Origin: Paramyrothecium sp. XJ0827
Taxonomy: Eukaryota; Ascomycota; Sordariomycetes; Hypocreales; Stachybotryaceae
Reading direction: 5' to 3'
DNA length: 64,000 nucleotides
NCBI GenBank assembly: GCA_020881915.1
Contig: JAJFPB010000007.1
Coordinates: forward strand, 310,001 to 374,000
The notes below the pieces were generated by a model. It worked only from the letters and a program-made list of their open reading frames with translations, was not told where the DNA came from and did no database searches. Positions 12,380-24,839 of the stretch are shown here, piece by piece. The position numbers were made by a program, and so were the translations under genes. Within the stretch, counting starts at the first letter, position 1. Each line of letters starts with the position of its first letter.

Positions 12380-14679
12380 CTAACTGCTAATCTCGAATGG
12401 ATTCAACTGGGTAAAATTATCCCAATCAATTGTGAATTCAAAATTCTCCAACTCCATTGGCGTCTGAGATGTTTTGGCTTGATTGAGAACATGATCGAGG
12501 ACCCGATTTATGACGCCCTTCACGTCAGACACAACAGAGCTCTTAGGCTGTGATGGGGCTGAGGACTTTAAGTAACTAAGGAGAAGGCTAAGTTGCTGAA
12601 TTATGGATGATTTAGAGTATATTTCGCCGGCAATGGTGTCATCGTCGTTGTCTGTGTGAAAAGCCACAGGATTTGGGTCCATAAGCTCCATACATAAGAC
12701 AGCCCCGGCTGGGGCTGCATAGCCCATTATCTAATATCTTGTTAAACAAAGAGTCTTTGAACCCAGTTTAGGAAGTATGAGTCAGAAGCGGAGCAACAAA
12801 AGAGGAGCAACTTACTAGCCACTGACATTCTCCTTGTATTTCTGTCCACATGTCCTTCTGCGTCCAAAATTGCAAGGTTAGGACTACCATTTCAAAACTG
12901 GTTCGCAGGAGGTCGCTCCTAGAACGACCATACTTAACAAACAGTCGCTCCAATAAGAAAATGTTGAGCAGATGATCAAGTCTTATTAGGAGTTTTGAAT
13001 AGATAAATCGAATATCGACATCTCCGATGCATCCAACAATGGGATTGGAAACGACATGGGCTGGCAATCCCTTGTATAATTCTTCTTCCTTGCTCTCAAG
13101 CAGTCTGCAGGTTTGTCAGTGGATCTCTACACGGCACCGATATATGGGCTTCCCATACATGATATCTTCGATGGCATGATTGTCATTCTGACCAAGTCCG
13201 ATTTCGAGAATCTCTTCTCGGATTAATGCCACCATCATGCGGATGCGAAGGAGCGAACTCGAGTGGAACTTTCCGTCTATGTTCCATCCATCGGAATCTA
13301 GGCGTTCAAGTTGTTTTTGGAATGTTTGTTTGTCGGATAATAGGGCGTTTTCATCCAAGTCCAGAGGCAATTTCGTAGAGCAAAATCTTCGTGACAGAAG
13401 AGGGGGTCGTCCTACAAAAGTGGCCAAGAATTTATCCACTATAAAGATTTGACACTTTACACGCCTACGAGCCTCTGATGATATGGCCAGCCCGTCTTGA
13501 GTTCTGATTGAAACCCTGGACTGGTCATCATGGAGGCCCGAAAACGTCAACATTGCAATTGTTTCTGCATGAAACTTCCAATACGGGAGACCTAAATTGA
13601 GTCAGATTTGAACGTTGAGTGATAGTCACAAGGCAAGATAATCCTTAGAGCCAAACGGAAGCATTTGGCCGAGTGAAAGAGGTACGCTTACTAGTTTCAC
13701 CATGCACACATGCGTGTAATACAGAGCGCTTGTGCAGCAAGAACAGCATAAGGGAGCCAGAACTGCCTCCCATGTTTGCGAGATTGATGCAAGCCGAGCA
13801 ATATTCCGTGTAGCGAACGATGCGGCTTCTCGCCTCCGTACTTGGGAAAGTAGAAAATTCGCCAAAAGCTGCGCAGATGAACATCATACCAACGGCCTCC
13901 CAGCGCAAGTTCGGTCCTGAAAAGCTCTCTATCCAGGCTAGAGGGTCATCCTGATCCTCCGTCACACTTCTTCTTGTGTTGATGCAAATCATGCTTCCCA
14001 ATTCACGCAACATGACTGTGTTTTCCCGATTGTGGAGGTGACGGCCGAATGTCTCCCAGGTGCTCAAGACCAGCTTTTCACCAATCTTTCCCATCCACTC
14101 ATCATTGGGATTGATGCGAGGCCGGAAAATGGTTGAAGCAGAGTCTTTTGTAGGAATGGCTTGCAAGATTCTAATGGCAAGATGGCTTGCTCCTTGGTCC
14201 ATATTAACCATGTCCTGTATCTCGACCAAGGAGGGGGAAGAAAAGTCTGCGGATGAGGATGGCACTGCCGCGGCCGTGGCCGAAGCACTTTGTACAGCTA
14301 AAGTTGTCTCGGTCTCCGAGTAGGCGGTCGAGAAACTGGTTGGACCAAGAAAACCCAGCGGTGCTCGAGCTGCTGGAGAGCTCCAAATTCCGTCTTCAAT
14401 GGCAACATGCCTGGTGGATCGCAATGAATCGTCTATGGATGGTGAATCTGTTATCAAACCTTCTCGTACTGGCCATCGAGAAGGAAGCGATTGAACAGGC
14501 CGTCTTTCTTGATCTGGCGACACGTAGTAGCAAGAAGATGCGCCATCCGGGTGCTTCTGACAGCGTCGACACACTGGGTAGCCGTGGTCACATGCGACTT
14601 TCCGTCGACGACATGGCTCGCACGCTTGTAATTTGCCATTTCGTCGTTTGACAAGTGGGCCAGCCACAGGAAGCGACAT
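12380..14679 (-). CDS. Zn2Cys6 fungal transcription factor
   Basis: Four exons (13692-14679, 13159-13591, 12816-13104, 12380-12730) encode 686 aa, with introns of 54-100 nt, phase-consistent throughout. The zinc cluster is at about residues 24-52: CEPCRRRKVAC, six residues, CRRC, nine residues, C; the last spacing is longer than the usual six. A Ser-rich linker follows, then the fungal-specific regulatory domain, including WETFGRHLHNRENTVMLRELG and WIESFSGPNLRWEAVGMMF. The start at 14679 is preferred over ATG 14772 because it places the cluster near the N-terminus. Its target is unknown; the nearest gene on its promoter side is the RraA-like pseudogene. Confidence 0.86.
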
Positions 14680-15702
14680 TCTGCAAAACCCAAGGCTGGA
14701 CTCGTTAAACCAAAGCCTTCTTCCTAGGCATGTTGAGGGCGCTATTTGATGTCGAGCGTGGGGAATGCACAAATGGCTCTACAAGGAGCGTAGTTATGGT
14801 GTTGACGGAGTGGGTATGTAGTAACCCAGAACCTGATAAAAACTATATGCAATTAGGGGAGCGTGAGATGATTGTAACAGGGAGCGGCCAGGGTTAGTGT
14901 CATAATAATAAAATGGTGCTGACCACTGTTTTTGAGAAGAAGCAACTCGTCTTGGATTGAGGGATAGTAAAGAGACGATGGCTGAAATTCTGGCTGCATT
15001 GAGGAAAGTTGCAGAGTAATCCAGAAGGCATTTCTTCTCAAGCGGCGGGGATGGATGAAGAGTACTAAGCAGTAAAGTCTCGGCAACCGGGCACAATCCC
15101 CCCCATCGTCAACGGTCAAGTAGAGGCGGAGCCGATTTTAGTGTCGATACCTTCAGCAACGCACTGGGTCATGCTCCACTTCTCCCCCACACGAGCCGGG
15201 AAGATGGAATTTTGGCCGACACTACAGACATAAAACTTCTTGTCCAAAAGTAATTTTCATAACTCAATCCGCCCTTGAGGATAAAGAAGCCATGATAATA
15301 ATGCCTGGATTGATTAATTATGAACTGAATGCCAAACGTATTGCTGTTCCAAAGTTTAAGGTCTAGTGGAGAGAACCCTCACCATGATAATGCCATCCTT
15401 CTCTTCACTAACGTCCATCCAATAGCTAATAAGTGTGGTTCTACTTCGATCTGCGAGAGTTCGAAAGTATGCTACAAGAGTTATCCAATGGAGGGTGAGC
15501 GAGGCTAAGGCTCGCCTCGGCATGATCTCCCCGACGCCGAGGCCCGGTCGCGGCGAAACCAGTTTGAACGCCGAGTCATTTCGAAAGTTGTTCAAAAGCC
15601 AGCCATCACCCATGAGACTTTCAACTTCTTTCTAGACTAAATTAGAGTATCCTTCTACCAAATATTTTGGTTTCTTTGACATCAAGAGTTGGTTGCGCTC
15701 TT
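14680..15702. other. intergenic, no gene supported
   Basis: This is the promoter side of the regulator and possibly the decayed 5' end of the RraA-like pseudogene. Short open frames show no domain, and I could not find a start exon for the pseudogene. Confidence 0.35.
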
Positions 15703-16329
15703 ACCAATTCGGATACTCCTGGAATTTCGGGTGCCCTCAATAAGCTCGGGATACCCGGACAGGCGATTGGTATAATGCCTTCAGCCGATTACAAGAAAGT
15801 ATAGATTGGTCCAGCTTTCACTGTACGTTATGTGCCTGCCAGCGATCCGCCAGGGAGTGTGGGTGACTTCATCCACGACGTTGCCGCGGGTGAATTTGTA
15901 GTCATTGACAACGGCGGCCGCACAGACTGTACCGTCTGGGGTGATATTATGACCCAATACGCTAGCCTAAGAGGCATTGCTGGATCTGTGATCGACGGCG
16001 TCTGCCGCGACGTCAACTGTGCCATCAATGACAATTACCCACTATTCACTGCGGGACGATGGATGCGAACAGGCAAAGATCGAGTGCAAGTCAGAGGCAT
16101 CAATGAACCGGTGGCCATCGGCAAGGTGCGGGTAGACCCTCGAGACATTGTCGTGGCCGACGCAAATGGCGTCGTTATCGTAACAAGGAACCGAGCTCGC
16201 GAAGTGGCTGAAGTCGCACGCCAGATCGAATAGAGCGAAGAAGGCATCCGGCAAATGATTGCTGGTGGATCCGCGATCGCCGAAGCGCGGAAGCAGCTTG
16301 GGTACCACACATTGCAGCGTCACAAATGA
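15703..16329 (+). pseudogene. RraA-like (HMG/CHA aldolase-type) pseudogene with two nonsense codons
   Basis: One continuous frame from about 15703 to the TGA at 16327-16329 reads as a RraA-family protein (4-hydroxy-4-methyl-2-oxoglutarate aldolase-like). It includes GALNKLGIPGQAIGIMPSAD, VGDFIHDVAAGEFVVIDNGG, WGDIMTQYASLRGIAG and the substrate/metal motif VIDGVCRDV. It is interrupted by TAG at 15802-15804 (between KKV and IGPAFTV) and TAG at 16231-16233 (between RQIE and SEEGIRQ). Both sit within conserved sequence, so introns do not explain them. Each is a single C-to-T step from CAG. No convincing N-terminal exon or start was found. The longest intact piece would be a truncated protein that is probably inactive. 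Confidence 0.75.
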
Positions 16330-16682
16330 GGATATTGCAAGTATTGCAATTTACAGACATTCATTCAGATATGGCGAAGAGGTGCCTAATCAGAGACCTG
16401 TATCTTGACCCATGTCAGAGTTCCCAATGATTATGATACTATAGGTTTTTCAACATTTCGTATGGGAGACTGCGGATGCATGTTAATTTGTTCTCAGACC
16501 AACTTTACTAAGACGGCCAAGAATCAGCAAATTCATCGCTTGGGCTTTGCAGCTCTATCAAACTGTCTCCTTCCAACTTCTACAGCTATTTCTACCCCTT
16601 TCATTACTATCGCCTCATATTATTGTCTTACACTTGGAGCTGCATGCAACCTGAATGCCTCCAATGTTTTGCTCCGAAAACT
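16330..16682. other. intergenic between RraA-like pseudogene and IDO-like gene
   Basis: This short gap lies between convergent units. I see no gene or repeat. Confidence 0.4.
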
Positions 16683-18518
16683 CTAGACTGTTTGCTTCAG
16701 ACGCTTCACCATAAAAGAATCCAAGTAAGCGAGGCTTTGCTCTACATCCCCTTCCAATAAGGACTTTCCTGCCGTCATTGGTAGTCTTTCGGGTGCGGGC
16801 TGCGATAGGTAAGTCAAGGCTCGCGTCCTGTGCGCTGACCGGAAGACCTGGTCCAAAGTCAGTATGCCGAAATATCATCTCAACCCCGTCATGTGAGGGA
16901 ATGGGCTTGACCTACCCGCATGCGCTTCACAATCTGGTCGAATTCTGTCTTGATTTTGATGTCTGTGTCATCTGCTTCCAGTCCACCCAACTGAGCCCTG
17001 AATGAATGTTTCTTAAAAAGCTCGCATAGCTTCCGCTGCCGGCGAGGCATATTTCGCCTCATATCCTCGTCAGATAAGTACGCCTCAATGCCCAAGAATG
17101 CATCTACAGCTTGAAACAATAGAGACTGGTTTCCACTGAGCCCGTCATATTTTACCCATGCACCATCGTCATCGATATGGCCAACTCCCCAGCCGAAGAA
17201 TCCCTGGACGTGGGAAAGCCAGACAGAGATTGCAATCACGTCGTCATGGACCCTATTGTAGTAACTATTGAATAGAGGTCGTAGCTGTTGATTGATTCGA
17301 CTCAAATGGATTGCGCATCTTTCTCGATCTTGCCGTGAGAAGGATATGATGGCACGAATCATATCGAGGTAGATTGGCAAACCCTAATAATGGAGTCATT
17401 AGCGGTCTGAACCTCTATTGTCACGAGCCAAAGCACGAGGCTGTGATCGTAAACGTGAAACCTGAAAGGGCACAAACCAGAATCTCGACTTCATGCAGAA
17501 TACGCACGAAAGCCTGTTCAGAGGATTTGACCCTCTCAGAGAGGCCGAGGTTGATCTGGTATGCCTGATGCCCATTTGCATCCCAATTGAGGACGAGGCA
17601 ACTGGTATTGTTGCCGCTTTCTGATGTACAACCAAAGATGCGCTGGAGACATTCCCATGGTACCACTAACTCTGGGGGGAATTCGACAACTTGTTCAAGT
17701 TGCGCAACTTTTACCACAGGTACTGTGCCCCATCTAAACAGTACTTTTATCAGAATACATTCAAGCAAAGACTTTGGCAAGAAGAAGTTGGGATTCGGAC
17801 AAAGGGCACCGGCTTACCTGTACGCATGCCGACTCATCGCAATACAGCAATAGAAAGCGTTGAATGTGTCGCGAGGGAAAGCGTCCCACTGCCCAGCGTC
17901 AACGCGCTCGAGCAACTCGTTGACATGCTCAAGAACAACATGTTTCCGGAGTAAGTCTTGGAACCGGGAGCGGAAGTCGGCAATACGTGCGCTATTTGTA
18001 GCATCGTCGAGAGACGCTTGGGATGTTGCTAAGAGAGGTAAAAGATCCCTGAGAATCCTATCGTAAGGCTGTACTGCATCTGGCCAAGCAGCTTGTTGAT
18101 AATTGGTGCGGGGTGGCCAAGAAGCTGCGCCATCCTTTTGTATGAGTTCATTCAGGACATCCGCCGTCTCATGCAATTCGACTAAATGCTTGATTTCGTG
18201 TATGGCTTGCTGGGTGGCCATCTCTATGCTACCGTTCTGCGTCCATAGTTCGGACCATGCAGCGGCAAAGTGCCCTGCAAGTGTCAAGCATGCAGCCAGT
18301 GAGTGTCGAAGAAGGATGACACCAATAACCGAACATTGCTGGAGGACCAATGCGCCCGTGGCCTCGATTCGCTGTACATGAGCCGACCATGACAACTTGG
18401 AGAACCTGAGTCGAGCTAGACGCAGCGTCTCGAAGGCTTGAGCATAAAGGGATGGAGGCGCCAGCAACGCAACAACGCAACCCAAGGGGAAGACCAGGAG
18501 TCCAGCAAAGCCATCCAT
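16683..18518 (-). CDS. IDO/PrnB-superfamily heme dioxygenase-like protein
   Basis: Four exons (17818-18518, 17478-17733, 16916-17383, 16683-16847) join in frame to give 529 aa; introns are 84, 94 and 68 nt. Three family landmarks emerge only after splicing. The first is AYRWGTVPVVKVAQ ... SCLVLNWDANG, like the IDO WG...ANW segment. The second is LRPLFNSYYNR ... YDGLSGNQSLLFQAVDAFLGIEAY ... MRRNMPRRQRKL, like the IDO substrate-pocket region. The third is FRSAHRTRALTYL at about residue 477, where indoleamine 2,3-dioxygenases and the pyrrolnitrin enzyme PrnB carry the proximal heme His. The second intron uses a weak GTTTGT donor. A tryptophan- or indole-ring-oxidising role is inferred; the protein is too divergent to call an IDO. 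No signal peptide is evident. The neighbouring RraA-like remnant may come from the same former catabolic locus. Confidence 0.62.
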
Positions 18519-19571
18519 GATGGTTGTAGGAAGCTGCGTTCCGCCCGGGCAAGAATATTACGGCGCCTCCATATTTTGGCAGCGAGCCAACTCAACAGCC
18601 TTTGAGGGGGTTTTAACGCCCTCCTGACGGGAGGGACGAGTCATCGTCGCGTGCCTGACGATCCGAACTACTGTCAGGTACGGTGGGGCCGATGTCAAGT
18701 AATGGCTTGCGGAGAAGTTGTTGACAGAGGCGTGCCATTGGTTAGTGTCCGACGACTGACTCGCCGATAACGAAGACTTTTCCGTTACAGATCAGAGATT
18801 GTCGATTGCGCGACGCAAAGGCGCTGCTTAGGCACTGGTAGCCTATCAAGCTAAGCCCTCCGAGTCTGATCTCAAAGCGCCACGCTGCGCTTTGACCTGT
18901 GTCTTTGACAGACGAGCTGGTAAAATCCCCACGTGGACAACGCTCGGTCTTTGTGACAGTGCCTAGTTCGGCAAGGTTGTGAGTACGGATCCTCAACTAA
19001 CTACCTTCAACCGGGTCCATCTGGACCAACCTGGACCATTGGTTCATACTCGGACGCCTGATCGGATGATCTGTGGGCCCTCTAGAGCACTTTTCGTCGT
19101 TCAGCCAGAGATCCGGCAGTGATGAAAAACATCCCGGTATCTTTGGCATGTTCATTCCCGCTGCCACCTGACGCTAAGGCACCCGTGTTAGAGGAAGGGC
19201 TCGGAATGGCCAGGGAATAATCGCACAAGCTAAACTGTTGCGACTGAATCATGGCCTTGTGCGCCGTCAGCCGATCGTAGTCGAGGCCTCGGACTGCATC
19301 TGAGGAATTTATGAGCTCGGTTGCCCGCCACCCGCGTCGGCCGGGGTCGCGACCTTTGGACTTGCAATCACGACTTCTCTTGCCCATACCTCCTCTGATG
19401 CGACCAAGCCGGTAGACGAATCTATTTCTACCCAGGTAACCCGCATTCACCGGTCTTTCTAGCTCATTCTTACCCTTGCCCTGCGCGCGCCATACCATTT
19501 GCATGTTTTCCTGCCAACAGGTCTAGTGAATCCCTGACCCAAACCCGTCTTGTCCACACTCGCTCCGACCA
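18519..19571. other. divergent intergenic region
   Basis: This is the promoter zone between the IDO-like gene (minus) and the rhodopsin-domain gene (plus). A 140-codon minus-strand open frame (19082-19504) is low in hydrophobic structure and has no domain, so I do not call it. Confidence 0.4.
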
Positions 19572-20847
19572 ATGTCTGCTTCCGGTCATTGGGGCCCGAC
19601 GCCCTACGGTGTAGACCTCACCGAGAGCCAGGATGCCAGCGTTGTAGGCTCCGTCATTGCCAATATTGCATTGGCCGTTGCAGCGGTTGGACTTCGACTC
19701 TTTGCTCGCCTTTCAAAGTATGGCCCAGGAATGGGCATCGATGATCATTTCATCCTTTTTGCTTTGGTGAGCTCGAACTCTCCCAGGATTTGGCGGCTCA
19801 ATCGCTTACCACCGAGCAGGTACTCTGTCTTGGAAACGCGGTCTGCTGCATCATCAGTATTCCTTGGGGTGGAGTAAAGCACCTTTGGGTCTTGACTCCT
19901 GATCAGTTCAACAAGCTTTTCCAGACGACTTACGCCTTTGTCCTTGTTTACATCAGCAGCGTTTCAGCCACCAAGGTGTCCATCCTCTTGTACTATCGTC
20001 GCGTCTTTGGCACCAGCATCGTGTATTATGCTGTATTTGCCCTTGTTATCCTACATTGGCTGGAGGTTACAACGACATGGCTTGCCGGCTGCAACCCCAT
20101 ATCCTACTACTGGAGGCAGTACACCGATCCCACAGCCGTAGGACATTGCATAGATGCACCCTTGTTCTACCTTGCCAACGGCTGCATCGGCATGCTAATT
20201 GATGTGGCAATTTTACTTGTGCCGATCCCTACTAGTAAGGACAAACCCCTACCCTTTCAACGTGCTTCTAGGGAACTGCGACACCTGCTAACCATTATCA
20301 AGTCTATAAGCTGCGAATGCCTCTTAAAAACAAACTGCTTGTTTGTGGCATTCTGCTTCTTGGATCTTTGTGAGTAGTCCTGCGTCGTCGCAAAGGCTTC
20401 TCCAAAAGAAATCATCACTGACTTCAAACAATCTTTAGTGTCTGCGTGGCCAGTATAGTACGGATCATTATGATCAATCGGCTTGTCCATGCCCAAGACA
20501 TCTCATGGGCAATGTCCCGAGTGTTTGTTTGGTCTTGTTGCGAGCCCTCCGTCGGAATCATTTGTGCTTGCTTGCCCACCTACGCTCCGCTGGCTCGGGG
20601 TTGGCTGTCGACGAACAGTCACCAAGACTCTAGCGGACGGCGCCACGACTACTGCCAGTCGAGCAGCGGAGTTCTCAGCCTCGAGAAAGATAACTTTAGA
20701 ATGGCTGACGATGAGGTGGAATTGGCAGTTCGTGTCACGAGCAGTGCACAATCTGATCTCCCTGGCACGAGCGATGGATGCCCGAAAGCGAACTGGGAGA
20801 CGGATATAGTGGTCAAGAAGGAGTTCATTGTTACAAGGAGCAATTAA
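19572..20847 (+). CDS. fungal rhodopsin-domain (PTH11-like, no CFEM) membrane protein
   Basis: Four exons (19572-19766, 19820-20234, 20303-20369, 20439-20847) give 361 aa. The second exon may begin at 19817 instead, because two adjacent acceptors (GAG/CAG) are both in phase. Seven hydrophobic segments fit the fungal rhodopsin-like domain found in PTH11-type receptors: IANIALAVAAVGLRLFARL, VLCLGNAVCCIISIPWG, TYAFVLVYISSVSATKVSILLYYRRVF, YYAVFALVILHWLEV, LANGCIGMLIDVAILLVPIPT, LLVCGILLLGSFVCVASIVRI and the SVGIICACLPTYAPL region. IYKLRMPLKNKL links helices 5 and 6 as in the family. The C-terminal ~110 residues are a hydrophilic cytosolic tail. A receptor role is family knowledge; the ligand is unknown. 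Confidence 0.85.
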
Positions 20848-22964
20848 GTTAAGTCTTCCAAAGTCTATCAGTTCAAACCAGCATGTAATTACTTTCTTTA
20901 TTTGATCAAATGATCTGCATAAGATTTGAATGTCTTTGTCAGCATTCTCCTCCTGCTCCTTTTACTCCAGCCTCCTTCTAACAAATAATGAGTGCTACAT
21001 ATGCGTGTTCCTGACTATGACACAAGAATCTCATTCTGTTCTGTAGTTTCGAAGACTGTGCATGCAGTTAACACAGTGTTCACAGTCCGCGTGAATCACC
21101 CTTGCTTTGCCTGGTCATAGTAAGCAATTCATCTCGAATTCATGCAAATGCCTCTGCTCTGATTGCGAGTTGAACCGTTGGTATTGAGAGCAGTGTGTAC
21201 TCCAAGAGACGACCCTACTTCTCCCAAGTTTGCAAAGAGGTAGTATTTGCTGAGAAACCTTATTAAGGACGATCGATCATCCAGCAAGCTCGCTCAGACT
21301 TGTTACTAAAATCTCTGTTGCATTCGCTTCACTTGCTGTAAGAAGCCCATGCGTTTCTCCTCGGTACTCCGAAATGTGCCTGCAGTAGAGCACTGCTCAA
21401 ATTGCCTACGCATTGCTGGATAAGCCTAAGTCTGTAGGGCTTTAGCGAAACGAGAAGCTACTGAGTGAGGTTCATCAACTTTGTCACCAGTACTCAGCAG
21501 TATAATCCCACAGGAGAGCTCCGTTTCGCAGATAAGACAAAACTCAAGTTGGGCGTAAATCTGCGTATTCAGTAAGTTATTCGTATTCTTGTCGTTGATG
21601 GTCTTGCTTTGTTGGTCGCCAAGATAGAGTCACTCATCTCTGCTGGCATACCCTCCTACGCTGCACCATCGAGGTCTCAGGCTTTCGTGGTTGAGAAGAG
21701 CCCAGAGAGCGGGCAGACCTATAGAGGATGACCTTGAAAGCTAGATCAACGTGGATGGTCTTTCATTTTATGCGAAACCCTCCGTCCTCGGCAAATTGAT
21801 CTTCCCCGACCAGGATCTATACCTGTTACGACCCTCGTTTTGGGCACTTGAGTTGAACGGAGATCGAGCCTGGGGTTCTTGGCGAAACTTCGCGATGCAA
21901 ACTAGTGGCAACATTTTCATTAGAGCGGATAACCAAGTGCAGGTGTTCAAGTTACCTTTTAGGCAGGTACTAAGCCTGTTGTTCCGACGGTCGTTGATGA
22001 TGAGGAGACATTAGTCGCGTAAATACCAGCAACAGTCCATATTAGCCACATGAAACTCGGATACGGGGCGTCAAAGGCACTGCAATACCGTACTTTCCTC
22101 CGTAAACGGTGCCGGGACTTGACTACCGTAATGGCCGGCTATGCCGGGTTGGGAAGGAGAGTCGTCGAGTAAGATAAAGGTGCATTGCTGGAGTCGTGTT
22201 CCACCAATCGATTTTGTGGGCGGCGATCGGCGAGCCCCAACTAGTCACTCTCTTTCAAACTGAACAACCCCTGCCATAATCCAGCTACGGACCACTTCTC
22301 CTTCGTGTCTCTTTCTACTTGCCCCTTAACGCTTAACCGCCAAGGCTACACGCCAAGCGCCAAGCGATGGCCTTCCCTTCTCGACTTTCCGGGGAAATAT
22401 CACTTTCAGCGGGTCCCGCAATTGCCGAGCTCGGCAGAAAGGGCTGGGTCTGCGGAGGACGAAGCCACGTCGGTACGCTGGCTCGGCGGATACTCTTACA
22501 CCGAAAGATCAGGATGTCTTCGGTTTGAGTCTAGGTCCAGAGCTCAAATTCACTTAGTTTGGCACCCTGATGGCTTGAAATGCAGATAGCAATCCGTAGA
22601 CGCGCATTGCAACCTGTCAGCGCCTGTTTCTCGAGTTAGAATCGTGCGACATGGCTAGCTGCCCGACGTCCTTCCAATTGTGGACCAAGGCCCGGCTTGG
22701 CCAACCCAAAATGGTGATAGGGCTATGTTCTTAGCTTGTCTTGTCCAGTATAGGGTCGAACAGAAGCCATGCTCCTTCAGCCGTGACATACCAAAGTTGT
22801 CGGAAGGACTCCTATCGTACAATTTCAAGGACGACAGGCTGTTGGCACGAAAACTATAAGTATCTTGTTACAGTGACGCTTTTCCAACCAGAGGCCATCG
22901 ACACCTCAATCCTCATCGACTGACCTGTATCTTCTTGTCTCTTTCTCGGCACGTCTCTGTCAAC
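20848..22964. other. 2.1-kb intergenic region
   Basis: There is no supported gene. A run at about 21591-21731 is open on the plus strand and protein-like (LLVAKIESLISAGIPSYA) but ends in TGA, with no exon to join. An 87-codon frame at 21751-22014 is likewise isolated. These may be gene debris. The last 700 bp act as promoter for the deuterolysin gene. Confidence 0.35.
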
Positions 22965-24202
22965 ATGAAGTTCTTCATCGGTGCTGTTCTCGCATCCCTG
23001 GCCAGCGCGGCCTCTGTCGACCTGACCAAGCGCGACAGTCCCCTTGACCTGTCTCTGGAGCTCGTTGGAAACACCGCCGTCAAGGCAGTCCTCACCAACA
23101 CCGGTGCCGAGGCTCTGAAGGTGCTCAAGACCGGTTCCATTCTTGACAAGCTCGAAGTCGAGAAGTCTGAGGTCTTCTCTGGTTGTAAGTCCAACCATTT
23201 CTTTCCCATTTCAAACCGAAAGACTCCGTGCTAACTGCTTGACAGCTAAGAAGCTCAAGTTCGATGGTGTGCGCCTCTGGGTAGACTATGACCTCCTGAC
23301 CGAGGAGAACTTCCAGGTTCTTGAGGCCGGCGAGACGGTCGAGGTCGAGTTCGATGTTGCCGTTGATCACGACCTCAGCTCCGGTGGTGACTTCTCCATC
23401 AGCTCTGTCGGCGCCTTCCCCTACGCTGAGGCAGACTCAACTAAGATTGCTGGCACTGCATTCTTCAGCTCCAATGTTCTGAGCGCCCACGTCGATGGCC
23501 AGGCTGCGGCCAAGGTCCGCCGCGACTGGCACGCCGATCTTGAGAAGCGATCCGCTGTCCAGAGCGACTGCACTGGCACCAGACGTACCGCTGTCGTCAA
23601 CGCTCTCTCCAACTGCCGCAGCTTGGCTACCGCTGCCGCTACTGCTGCCTCGTCTGGCCCGGCTGCTCGTTTGACCGAGTTCTTCAAGTCATCCACGGCC
23701 ACCACCCGCAGCACCGTCCAGGGCGTCTTCAACCGCATTGCCACCGAGTGCGGCAGCAGCACCTCTGGAGCTGCCCGCATCCACTGCACCGACATTTACC
23801 CCGCCTGCGGAAGCGGCACTGTCGCCTACGCCGTTCCCGCCCAGAACTACCAGGTTTACTGCCCTGTTTGGTTCAGCAACTACGCTGCCACTAGCTCCGC
23901 ATGCCGTGGCACTAGCCAGAGCGGTGTTTTGCTGCACGAGATGACCCACTGTAAGTCTTGAATCGTCATATGAATGACAAAACAGTGAATCATCTAACCG
24001 AGGAACAGTGAGGCAAGTCCGTGGAACTGATGACTACAACTGCTACGGCTACAACTGCCTTCGAAGCCTCCCTGCTTCCCAGAACATTAACCACGCCGAC
24101 ACCTACATGTATTTCTCTCAATGTAAGTTTGAATCACCAGAACTTCATGATACGGGGCCCTAAACTGATCGTGTTGCAATAGCTGTCCGCGCCAACTGTT
24201 AA
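22965..24202 (+). CDS. deuterolysin (neutral protease II), M35 aspzincin
   Basis: Four exons (22965-23184, 23246-23950, 24009-24122, 24183-24202) encode 352 aa, the classic length of fungal preprodeuterolysin. The order is signal peptide (MKFFIGAVLASLASAA), propeptide with Kex2-type sites (TKRD, EKRS at about residue 178), and mature single-zinc protease. The aspzincin motif is split by an intron: HEMTH ends exon 2 and GTDDYNCYG, carrying the Asp ligand, is in exon 3. Conserved cysteines are present (SDCTGTRR, LSNCRSL, IHCTDIYPACG, YCPVW). The last exon adds only SVRANC. It is a secreted protease active on basic proteins at neutral pH; family function is well established. Confidence 0.96.
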
Positions 24203-24839
24203 GCATGTGATGTTTCGAAAACTTGGTTCGACGCCAAGCAAAGAAAGAAATGCAAGGAGAACAAAAAATCTATTCAGAGCGGGGAATCTGAAAGCCAAAC
24301 TTGATATACTTGATGAAATATGTCATTTAGTGCATGCCTGTAGAATCAAGCATGATATCTCATCAACCCCAAACGCTAATGACGATCTCTTAAGATAAAC
24401 TTCACTCAACATTTCATCTCTAACTATTTCCATGAACAGTACTGGTTTCTGGAATGCCGTGTGATGTTTACCGCAAATAAAAATACAGTATAATTCTTCT
24501 GCGTTCTTGTTAAGACGACTGTCATGTGACAAAGTCCTCGCCACCTTTCACATTCATTTGTAAGTCAGTCCATCCAACTCGATCAATCCACAAATATCTT
24601 CTGAGAATTCTATTTCTTCCGTCATTTCATGAGCACATGTTTCAAGGACGCGGTTCCGGAAAACTCGTGAAAGCGGGTTATTGATCTTCTTCCGGTCTAA
24701 TGTAAGTGAGGTGTTGAACCAAAGGGAAATGTTCCATTGAAGAAGTTGATGATGTTTCCATTAGCACCTATAATCATTGCTGTGTGAATGCTTCGCACGG
24801 GTTCCTGAGCTCGAGACAAACAAGTGATATTCTTGATAA
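24203..24839. other. convergent intergenic region
   Basis: This is 3' flank of the deuterolysin and sirtuin genes. No gene or repeat is seen. Confidence 0.4.

Noticed and set aside
15802..15804. TAG explained as part of an intron (GTATAG donor) in the RraA-like gene
   Set aside because: The sequence right after it encodes conserved RraA residues in the same frame, and the possible intron would be about 44 nt and remove them. A nonsense mutation is simpler.
21751..22014. 87-codon plus-strand open frame and the adjacent protein-like run
   Set aside because: No family resemblance and no phase-compatible neighbours; described as possible debris only.
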